Assembly: GCF_040686855.1 (NCBI RefSeq)
Contig: NZ_JBFBOG010000003.1
Location: forward strand, 248,001 to 312,000
Length of the DNA: 64,000 nucleotides
Direction of reading: 5' to 3'
Source: Leifsonia sp040686855
GTDB lineage: Bacteria > Actinomycetota > Actinomycetes > Actinomycetales > Microbacteriaceae
Positions 41,392-48,420 of this stretch are shown piece after piece (position 1 is the stretch's first letter; every line of letters starts with the position of its first letter). The position numbers and the translations under genes were made by a program. The notes below the pieces were generated by a model. That model saw only the letters and a program-made list of their open reading frames with translations. It was not told the DNA's origin and made no database searches.

Positions 41392-43967
41392 GCGTGTCCC
41401 TGCGCCTCGGCCACGGCGTCCTCGACGGCCAGGCCCCGACCCTCGGTCACCGCCGCGTCGAAGGCGTCACGGTCGGCACCGGCCGCGAGCATCTGGTCGA
41501 CGAACAGCTGGTGGAACGAGAACGCCGGAGCGTTGTGCAGGCCCGTGCGCTCGCGCAGGGTGCGCACCGCGCCGAGCAGGTGGCCCGCGCGCCGCACGTC
41601 GCCCGCGAGCGCGGCGACGGCGACCATGCCCTCCAAACCGTAGGCGACGCCCTCCACGTGTCCGAGCCGGACGGACAACGCCAGGCACCCGGCGAAGTCG
41701 GAGGTCGCGCCGGCCGGGTCGCCGAGCAGCAGGCGCGCCCAGCCGCGGTGGTGCTGCGCGATCGTCACCCCGAGCTCGTCGCCGTTGTCGCGCGCCAGGG
41801 TCAGGCTCTCCTCGAACTGGGCGAGCGCCGCATCCACCTGCTGCCGGAGCAGCGCGACGCGGCCCAGCATGACGTGCGCCATCGCCTGGCCCCAGCGGTC
41901 GCCGCCGTCACGGAACAGGCCGAGGCTCGTCGCCATCGCCCCGTCGGCGGCGGTGGGGTCGGGTTCGGCCGACGCCAGCATCGCCAGCGCCACGGAGATG
42001 AGTGCGAGCGCTTCGCCGTCGGGGTCCTCGGCGCGGTGGAAGAGGTCGGCGCTCTCCGTCAGCTTCTCGACGACGGTACCGCCGTGGTCCTGCCAGAACG
42101 CGATCGCCTGCGTGAAGTAGAGGGCGATGGCGCGCGTCCGGTCGTCCAGGGGGTCCCCGCTCGCGAGCGGCCGCTCCATCCAGCCGCGCACCTCACCGAG
42201 AAGGCCGGAGACCCACCAGTAGACGTAGAGGCTCCAGGCGAGGTGGGCGGCGCGCTCCCAGTCGCGCTGGTCGAGCAGGTGCCGGACCGCGGCCCGCAGG
42301 TTGCCCGTGTCATCGGCCAGCCGCATGACCCAGGCGTGCTGCCCGGCGCCCTCCAGCTCGGGGTCGGCGCGGTCGCCGAGCGCGAGGTAGTACGCCGCGT
42401 GCGCGTCTCGGGTCCGTGCGAGCGCGCCCTCCTTCTCCAGCTGCTCGAGCGCGTACTCGCGGACCGTGGCGAGCAGCGAGAAGCGCGGCGTCTCCACGTC
42501 GTCGTGCTGGCGGACGAGGCTGTTGTCGACCAGTGCGGCCAGGCACGAGAGCGTGTCGGCGTCATCCGCTCCGGAGTCGACGGTGGCCGCGACGACGGAC
42601 TCCGCCGCCTCCAGGCTGAAGCCGCCCTCGAACACGCCGAGCCGGGAGAGCGCCACCCGCTCGGATGGTTCGAGCAGCTGCACGCTCCAGTCGATGGTCG
42701 CCCGCAGCGTCCGCTGCCGCTCGGGGAGGTCGCGGGCGCCCCCGACCAGAAGGGGAAGCCGGCGGTCGAGGCGGCGCGCCAGCTCGGCGGGCGGCAGCAC
42801 CCGGATGCGTGCGGCGGCGAGCTCCACGGCGAGGGGGACGCGGTCGAGCGCCGCGCAGATCCGCTCGACGTCGGCGGCGTTCGACGCGGTGACCTCGAAG
42901 TCGGGGCGCACGGCGTGCGCGCGCTCCACGAACAACGCCACCGCGTCGCCGTCGGGGAGCGGGCCGAGGTCGTAGCTGCGCTCGCCTCCCACCCGCAGGA
43001 GCGACCGGCTCGTGACCAGGGCGGCGACGCCGGGGGCGGCCGCGAGGAGGGCCGTGACGGCGGGCGCCGCGGCGAGCGCCTGCTCGAAGTTGTCCAGCAC
43101 GAGCAGCAGGCGGCGGTCGCGGAGGGCGGTGGTCACCTTGTCGTCGAGGGGCGCATCGCCGGTGTCCCGGACACCGAGTGCCCGGGCGAGGGCGCGGGTG
43201 AGCCCGGCGCTGTCGTGGACGGGCGCGAGGTCGACGAACACCGACCCGTCCGGGAAGTGGGCCGCCATGTCGCCCGCCGCAGCGATCGCGAGGCGGGTCT
43301 TGCCGATCCCGCCGGGGCCGAGGACGGTGACCAGCCGCGCGCCCTCGTCGAGCATCCGGCGCACGGCGGCGATGTCGTCCTCGCGTCCCACCAGGCGGGT
43401 CAGTGGCACGGGGAGCGACGTCGCAGCTGACGGCGCGGGTGCGGGAGCGGTGCCGGCGGTCGTGGGCGACGAGGCGACCGCCCGGCTGAGCTCGAACCGC
43501 TCGGCGAGCAGCACCGCCAGGTCCGCCTCCAGCAGCACCTCCAGCTCCCCGGCGGACTCGAAGTACTTGAACGAGGCGTGGTCGTCGTTCCGGATGCGCC
43601 CCAGCAGCTCCGTCAGCCGCTCCTCCCGGGCCGGGGCCGGGTCCTTGATGTAGATGAGCCGGGGGAGGTCGGGCGGGCACAGGTTGTACTCGTCCTCCAA
43701 CCCGGACACCTGTTCGTCCGGCGCGACCCAGCCGTAACGCTCCCAGTACAGACCCACGAAGACGTCGCTCTGCTCCAGGTAGGCGCGGTACAGCTCACGC
43801 GGTGGATGCGGGCGCGCGCCGAGCTCGAACATCACCGGGGCGAGGTGCAGACGCTCGATCGCGGAGCGCGCCGCGCGGCGTTCGGCGGCGAGCTCCTTGA
43901 GGGTCGAACTGACGAAGATCCGCAGCCGCTGGTCGGGTGTCCGGATCACGGGTGGCCCCGGAGTCAT
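41388..43967 (-). CDS. DUF4062-STAND ATPase with C-terminal TPR-like region
   Basis: An 859-residue multidomain protein. Residues about 14-110 are DUF4062 (LRIFVSSTLKELAAERRAA, then SDVFVGLYWERYGW). A linker leads to an NB-ARC/STAND NTPase with LVGREDDI, P-loop GPGGIGKT (217-224), Walker B LLLVLDNFE (287-295) and the sensor-type VTSRSLL. A winged-helix-like part and a TPR-like helical array (about 560-859) complete it. STAND proteins act as ligand-triggered switches; the TPR part is the likely sensor and DUF4062 the putative effector. I chose the ATG at 43967 because it gives the direct DUF4062 start. It is coupled to an 8-TM protein downstream and has an XRE regulator 49 bp upstream. Defence or signalling roles are both possible. 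Confidence 0.88.
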   Translation of the reverse strand: MTPGPPVIRTPDQRLRIFVSSTLKELAAERRAARSAIERLHLAPVMFELGARPHPPRELYRAYLEQSDVFVGLYWERYGWVAPDEQVSGLEDEYNLCPPDLPRLIYIKDPAPAREERLTELLGRIRNDDHASFKYFESAGELEVLLEADLAVLLAERFELSRAVASSPTTAGTAPAPAPSAATSLPVPLTRLVGREDDIAAVRRMLDEGARLVTVLGPGGIGKTRLAIAAAGDMAAHFPDGSVFVDLAPVHDSAGLTRALARALGVRDTGDAPLDDKVTTALRDRRLLLVLDNFEQALAAAPAVTALLAAAPGVAALVTSRSLLRVGGERSYDLGPLPDGDAVALFVERAHAVRPDFEVTASNAADVERICAALDRVPLAVELAAARIRVLPPAELARRLDRRLPLLVGGARDLPERQRTLRATIDWSVQLLEPSERVALSRLGVFEGGFSLEAAESVVAATVDSGADDADTLSCLAALVDNSLVRQHDDVETPRFSLLATVREYALEQLEKEGALARTRDAHAAYYLALGDRADPELEGAGQHAWVMRLADDTGNLRAAVRHLLDQRDWERAAHLAWSLYVYWWVSGLLGEVRGWMERPLASGDPLDDRTRAIALYFTQAIAFWQDHGGTVVEKLTESADLFHRAEDPDGEALALISVALAMLASAEPDPTAADGAMATSLGLFRDGGDRWGQAMAHVMLGRVALLRQQVDAALAQFEESLTLARDNGDELGVTIAQHHRGWARLLLGDPAGATSDFAGCLALSVRLGHVEGVAYGLEGMVAVAALAGDVRRAGHLLGAVRTLRERTGLHNAPAFSFHQLFVDQMLAAGADRDAFDAAVTEGRGLAVEDAVAEAQGHA

Positions 43968-44016
43968 GCCCGCATTGTGAGGCACCCACCGGGGCGTGCA
44001 ACAGGGGGCGGATACG

Positions 44017-44883
44017 CTACTTCGCCCGCAATCGACGGCCGTCGGCGGGCTCCGTCCGGCCGCGTTCCGACTCGTCACGCAGGGTGCGGATCGCCGCCGC
44101 GGACGCCGACCCCGGCTCGGCGTGGTAGATCACGAGCAGCTGGCCGCCCGAGTCGCCGATCGGCAGCTTCTCGCGGCTGAGCTCCAGCATCCCGAGACTC
44201 GGATGGTCGAGCCGCGCGGCGCCGCCGCCCAGCCCGCGCACATCGTGACGCGCCCACAGCCGGCGGAAGTGCTCGCTGCGCAGGGAGAGCTCGCCGACCA
44301 GCTGGGCGATCCGCGGGTCGGCGACGTCGCTGCCGATCGAGGCGCGGAACGACGCGATGAGGCCGGCGGTCGCCTGCTCCCAGTCCGGGTAGAGCGCACG
44401 CTCGGCGTCGTCGAGGAACAGCGACCGCAGGCGGTTCATCCCGGGCGCGATGGCGGGGGAGAGGGCGGTGGCGAGGGGGTTCGCGGCGAGCACGTCGAAC
44501 ATCCGGTCCTCGACGAAAGCGGGGAGCTCCAGCGAGTCGAGGAGCTGGAGGATCCCCTTCGGGACCGTGCGGCGGGCGGCGCGGCGGGCCGCGGGCGGTT
44601 GCGGATCGGCCAGGCTCAGCAGGTAGGCGGTCGCGTCGGGGTCGAGGTCGAAGACGCGGGCCAAGGCGGTGAGCACTTGGGTGGACGGGTGCCGGTCCCG
44701 CCCCTGCTCGAGCCGCAGGTAGTAATCGGCGCTGATCCCGGCCAGCGTCGCGACCTCCTCCCGGCGCAGACCCGGGGTGCGGCGCACACCGGTGACCCGG
44801 AGTCCGACGGCCGCCGGATCGACCAGCTCGCGGCGGGCGCGGAGGTATTCGCCGAGAGAGTTGGGATCGGAACGGGTGGGCAC
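44017..44883 (-). CDS. XRE-family regulator with MmyB-like ligand domain
   Basis: A 288-residue regulator: HTH_XRE at about 9-75 (LGEYLRARRELVDPAAVG, RRTPGLRREEVATLAGISADYYLRLEQGRDRHPS) and an MmyB-like ligand-binding domain (ILQLLDSLELPAFVEDRMFDVLAANPLATAL...). These regulators often sit divergent from an oxidoreductase gene, as here (PdxI-like reductase, 101-bp gap). The STAND gene also follows 49 bp downstream on the same strand. Confidence 0.9.
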   Translation of the reverse strand: MPTRSDPNSLGEYLRARRELVDPAAVGLRVTGVRRTPGLRREEVATLAGISADYYLRLEQGRDRHPSTQVLTALARVFDLDPDATAYLLSLADPQPPAARRAARRTVPKGILQLLDSLELPAFVEDRMFDVLAANPLATALSPAIAPGMNRLRSLFLDDAERALYPDWEQATAGLIASFRASIGSDVADPRIAQLVGELSLRSEHFRRLWARHDVRGLGGGAARLDHPSLGMLELSREKLPIGDSGGQLLVIYHAEPGSASAAAIRTLRDESERGRTEPADGRRLRAK

Positions 44884-44984
44884 GGGGCGAGTCTAGAAGT
44901 GTCCACAGGTCGTAGCCAGGCCCTCTCATCCCCAGGATCGCCGCGGCACTCCCTGTGTGCTTGACCGACGCGCAGAGTGGAGGC
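44884..44984. promoter_or_regulatory. Divergent gap, XRE regulator / PdxI-like reductase
   Basis: About 100 bp of intergenic DNA. Two TTGACC/TCTAGA-like elements are visible (TTGACC near 44961), but no well-spaced promoter or clear palindrome could be assigned. Confidence 0.3.
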
Positions 44985-45863
44985 ATGACCGATTCCGAAC
45001 ACACCCTCTCCACCCTCCCCGGCGGCACCTACCGCGTGGGAGACCTCGACCTCACGCGCGTCGGCTACGGCGCCATGCAGCTCGCCGGCCCCGGCGTCTT
45101 CGGGCCGCCGGCCGACCGCGACGAGGCCATCGCCGTGCTGCGCGCCGTCGTGGAGGCGGGGATCACCCACATCGACACCGCCGAGTTCTACGGGCCCCAC
45201 GTCACCAACGAACTGATCCGCGAGGCGTTGGCGCCCTATCCCGGGCAGCTGCACATCGTCACGAAGGTCGGCGCCGAACGCGACGCTGACGGCGGCTGGC
45301 CGCATGCGCGCTCGCCGCAGCAGCTGCGCGACCAGGTGCACCAGAACCTCCGCTCGCTCGGGCTCGACGCGCTCGACGTGGTCAACCTGCGGGTGGGCGG
45401 CTTCGACCGCCCGGAGCCAGGGTCGCTCGCCGAGCAGTTCGGCGCGCTGGCCGATCTGCAGCGCGAAGGACTCATCCGGCACCTCGGGCTGAGCACCGTG
45501 TCCGCGGACCAGCTCGCCGAGGCTCAGACGATCGCTCCGGTGGTCACCGTGCAGAACTTCTACAACATCGCCAACCGGCACGACGATGCCCTCATCGAGC
45601 AGACGGCGCGCGAGGGGATCGCGTACGTGCCGTACTTCCCCCTCGGCGGCTTCAGCCCGTTGCAGTCCGGCGAGCTGGCCGCGGTCGCCGCACGGCTCGA
45701 GACGACGCCGCTGGCCGTCGCGCTCGCCTGGCTGCTTCAGCGGTCGCCCAACCTGCTGCTGATCCCCGGCACGTCGTCGGTGGCGCATCTGCGCGACAAC
45801 ATCGCCGCCGCTGCGCTCGAACTGCCGGAGGATGCGGTGCGAGAACTGGACGCGATCGGCTGA
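44985..45863 (+). CDS. Aldo/keto reductase, PdxI (YdbC)-like
   Basis: A 292-residue AKR closely resembling E. coli YdbC/PdxI, an NADPH-dependent pyridoxal reductase: GYGAMQLAGPGVFGPP, HIDTAEFYGPHVTNELIREAL (catalytic Asp and Tyr), IVTKVG (Lys), YVPYFPLGGFSPLQS and LLLIPGTSSVAHLRDN. The position of the usual AKR catalytic His is Arg (VVNLRVGG), as I recall for YdbC. This suggests a role in vitamin B6 salvage, although substrate is inferred. The ATG at 44985 follows GTGGAGG. It is divergent from the XRE regulator. Confidence 0.88.
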   Translation: MTDSEHTLSTLPGGTYRVGDLDLTRVGYGAMQLAGPGVFGPPADRDEAIAVLRAVVEAGITHIDTAEFYGPHVTNELIREALAPYPGQLHIVTKVGAERDADGGWPHARSPQQLRDQVHQNLRSLGLDALDVVNLRVGGFDRPEPGSLAEQFGALADLQREGLIRHLGLSTVSADQLAEAQTIAPVVTVQNFYNIANRHDDALIEQTAREGIAYVPYFPLGGFSPLQSGELAAVAARLETTPLAVALAWLLQRSPNLLLIPGTSSVAHLRDNIAAAALELPEDAVRELDAIG

Positions 45864-45887
45864 CGAACGGGATGTGTAAATCGGCCG

Positions 45888-45915
45888 TTGCGTCGGATCC
45901 GAAATCGTATATCAT
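45888..45915 (+). promoter_or_regulatory. MHS transporter promoter with hpa-type operator
   Basis: TTGCGT (45888-45893) and TATCAT (45910-45915) with a 16-bp spacer make a plausible promoter. The 12-mer ATCGTATATCAT (45904-45915), identical to the one before hpaH, covers the -10. Repression by the hpa-cluster GntR is the simplest reading. Confidence 0.65.
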
Positions 45916-45972
45916 TGCCGCACGGAGCGCCGCTCCGGACGATGATGTCAGCAATTCCGGGAGTACACGACG

Positions 45973-47376
45973 ATGAGCACATCCCCTTTCACGCCGACTG
46001 GTAGCTTCCGGTCGCCGACCGACCGCCGCCGCGTGGTCTTCGCCACGGTGATCGGCACCACGGTCGAGTGGTACGACTTCTTCATCTACGCGTCCGCCGC
46101 CGGACTCGTCTTCGGGCAGCTGTTCTTCGCCCCGGCGGGGCCGCAGTTCGCGACCGTGCTGTCGTTCCTCACCGTGGGCGTCAGCTTCCTGTTCCGTCCG
46201 CTGGGCGCGTTCCTGGCCGGTCACTTCGGCGACCGGTACGGCCGGCGCCGGGTGCTCGTCGCCACGCTCATCCTCATGGGTCTGGCGACGGCTCTCGTCG
46301 GCCTGCTGCCGACGTACGAGGCGATCGGGATCGCTGCGCCGATCCTGCTGGTGCTCCTCCGGGTGCTGCAGGGCATCTCGGCCGGCGGGGAGTGGGGCGG
46401 CGCGGTGCTGATGGCGGTCGAGCACGCTCCCACCGCGAAGCGTGGACTGTTCGGCGCATCCCCGCAGATCGGCGTGCCGCTCGGCCTGCTGCTCGCGTCC
46501 GGGATCATGGCGCTGATGACCGTGATCGCGCCGGGCGACGCGTTCCTGGCGTGGGGATGGCGCGTGCCGTTCCTGCTTTCGGTCGTGCTCATCCTGATCG
46601 GCTACTGGGTCCGTCGCCGCGTCGAGGAGAGCCCCGTGTTCACCGAGATCGCCGAGCGTCGTGCGCGCACCCGCATGCCGATCGTCCAGCTGTTCCGCAA
46701 GCACTGGCTCCTGGTGATCGTCGCCGCGTTCGTGTTCGCGGGCAACAACGCCGTCGGCTACATGACCACCGGCGGGTACATCCAGAACTACGCGACAAAC
46801 CCGGACGGCCCGCTGAAGCTCGAGCGCGGTCCCGTGCTGTGGGCGGTGGCGGCGTCCGCCGTGACGTGGCTGCTGGCCACCTGGGTCGCGGGCTGGCTCA
46901 GTGACAGGATCGGCCGCCGCACGACCTACATCGTCGGCTGGGTCCTGCAGCTGGTCGGCGTCTTCACGCTGTTCCCTCTGGTCAACACGGGAAACATCGG
47001 GCTGCTCCTCCTCGGGCTCGCGATCCTCACCATCGGTCTCGGCTTCACCTACGGACCGCAGGCGGCGCTGTACTCGGAGCTGTTCCCGGCGTCGATCCGC
47101 TTCTCGGGGGTGTCGATCTCGTACGCGATCGGCGCGATCCTGGGCGGGGCGTTCGCGCCGACCATCGCCACGGCGCTGGTGCAGGCGACCGGCAGCACGG
47201 TGTCCGTGACCTGGTACCTCGCGGGGATGACGGTCCTCGGCCTCCTCGCGACCCTGGTCCTCCGCGACCGCACCGGTATCCCGCTCGGCCCGGACCACGA
47301 GGCCGAGCAGGAGTTCAGCCCCATCCGCGGCATCCGCACCCCCGAGCCGGCCCCGGATCGCGCCACCGCGCGCTGA
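45973..47376 (+). CDS. MFS transporter, metabolite:H+ symporter (MHS) type
   Basis: A 467-residue 12-TM symporter of the MHS family (ShiA/ProP-like): VIGTTVEWYDFFIYASAAGLVFGQLFF in TM1, FRPLGAFLAGHFGDRYGRRRVLV (GDRxGRR loop), and RVLQGISAGGEWGGAVLMAVEHAP in TM4. These import organic and aromatic acids with protons. The ATG has GGGAG 9 nt upstream. The shared operator 12-mer with hpaH suggests it takes up homoprotocatechuate or a related phenylacetate; that link is inference. The rest of the catabolic cluster is 6 kb away. Confidence 0.92.
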   Translation: MSTSPFTPTGSFRSPTDRRRVVFATVIGTTVEWYDFFIYASAAGLVFGQLFFAPAGPQFATVLSFLTVGVSFLFRPLGAFLAGHFGDRYGRRRVLVATLILMGLATALVGLLPTYEAIGIAAPILLVLLRVLQGISAGGEWGGAVLMAVEHAPTAKRGLFGASPQIGVPLGLLLASGIMALMTVIAPGDAFLAWGWRVPFLLSVVLILIGYWVRRRVEESPVFTEIAERRARTRMPIVQLFRKHWLLVIVAAFVFAGNNAVGYMTTGGYIQNYATNPDGPLKLERGPVLWAVAASAVTWLLATWVAGWLSDRIGRRTTYIVGWVLQLVGVFTLFPLVNTGNIGLLLLGLAILTIGLGFTYGPQAALYSELFPASIRFSGVSISYAIGAILGGAFAPTIATALVQATGSTVSVTWYLAGMTVLGLLATLVLRDRTGIPLGPDHEAEQEFSPIRGIRTPEPAPDRATAR

Positions 47377-47392
47377 CCCACGACGCGCGCGC

Positions 47393-47456
47393 TCCATCGA
47401 GTCCGCCCTCCATCCAGTCCGCCCTCCATCGAGTCCGCCGTCCATCGAGTCCGCAG
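47393..47456. repeat. Four 16-bp tandem repeats
   Basis: TCCATCGAGTCCGCCC and close variants start at 47393, 47409, 47425 and 47441, exactly 16 bp apart with at most two changes each. They occupy the gap between the convergent MHS transporter and hydrolase genes. The last copy is the 5' arm of a long hairpin. Confidence 0.85.
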
Positions 47457-47507
47457 AGAGTGCCCGCGACACGCCGTCGCGACGGGCATTCTTTGCGGAC
47501 TCGATGG
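47442..47507. terminator. Long hairpin between convergent genes
   Basis: CCATCGAGTCCGC (47442-47454) pairs with GCGGACTCGATGG (47495-47507). The stem continues through 47455-47466 with 47483-47494 (two G-U pairs) and CGAC/GTCG around loop ACGCC (47471-47475), leaving a 3-nt bulge. The total is about 29 paired bases. It is well placed as a bidirectional terminator. Confidence 0.8.
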
Positions 47508-47521
47508 CGTTGTGGGCTCGT

Positions 47522-48325
47522 TCAGGCGGTGAGGAAGCGCAGGAGGTGCGGAGCGACGGCGTCGGCGGAGACGTCGTGGGTCTGGCCCGCGACGATCTCG
47601 TAGGTGCCGTCCTGGGCGCCGGATGCGACGCCCTCGGCGCCGAGGCGCAGGAAGTCGGGCGTCTGCTCGCCGGCGAGACCGAGCACCGGGACGGGGATGG
47701 CCTGGAGCAGGTCGTCCGGCACACGGCTGTCGCCCATCGCGGCGTCGTCGTACGCGAGCGTCGGAGCGAGCGCCAGCGTGGCGTCCCAGCCGGGGGAATG
47801 GCGCATCCCCTCGATGCCCGCTTCCGGCACTCCGACGCGTCGGAGGAACAGCGCGACCGCGCCCGCACGATCGTCCGCCGCGAGGGCGGCCCGCAGCTGC
47901 TGGGTGTACGCCTGCGCGGACGGCAGCATCGGGTCGGGCAGGTACGGCGGCTCGTAGACGGCGACGCGGGGAACCCGACCCGCCCCGAGCGCGGCGGCCG
48001 CGGCGAGCGCCAGCGCGCCGCCCGACGACATCCCGAACAGCGACGCCGACCCGCCGGCCGCGTCGATCAGCGCGGCGAGGTCGTCGATCTCGCGTGCGAC
48101 GGCCACCGCGCCCGCGGCGGGGTCGGCGAGCGCGTCGGTGCTCTCGCCCCGGCCGCGCCGGTCGTAGAGGACGACGGTCAGCCGGTCGCGCAGCGCGGCC
48201 GCGATCGGCCGCATGGGACCGGCATCACGGAAGCAGAGCGCGCCGTCGACGAGGATGACGGCCGGGCCGCTCCCGTCGAGCTCGTACGCGAGTGAGGTGC
48301 CGTCGGGGGAGGTGACCGTGCTCAT
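47522..48325 (-). CDS. Alpha/beta hydrolase
   Basis: A 267-residue single-domain alpha/beta hydrolase. The nucleophile elbow is GMSSGG (Ser in about 97-102) and the strand preceding it is the typical YDRRGRGES. The general acid lies near PVPVLGLAGEQTPDF, and the His is in GQTHDVS near the C-terminus. The substrate is unknown. The ATG at 48325 is used; the reading frame extends farther upstream without supporting homology. Confidence 0.85.
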   Translation of the reverse strand: MSTVTSPDGTSLAYELDGSGPAVILVDGALCFRDAGPMRPIAAALRDRLTVVLYDRRGRGESTDALADPAAGAVAVAREIDDLAALIDAAGGSASLFGMSSGGALALAAAAALGAGRVPRVAVYEPPYLPDPMLPSAQAYTQQLRAALAADDRAGAVALFLRRVGVPEAGIEGMRHSPGWDATLALAPTLAYDDAAMGDSRVPDDLLQAIPVPVLGLAGEQTPDFLRLGAEGVASGAQDGTYEIVAGQTHDVSADAVAPHLLRFLTA

Positions 48326-48420
48326 GCGCGCCAGCGTAGTCCTCGCACCTGCCGCGGGGTCGCTCGCCGGCGCAGTCGACGCACCGCGTCGGGCACCAGG
48401 AGCCTGCAGCCCACCGAGGC

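Noticed and set aside
47393..47456. Tandem repeats as a possible CRISPR array
   Set aside because: The 16-bp units are directly adjacent with no spacers, no cas genes are present, and the last unit is a hairpin arm.
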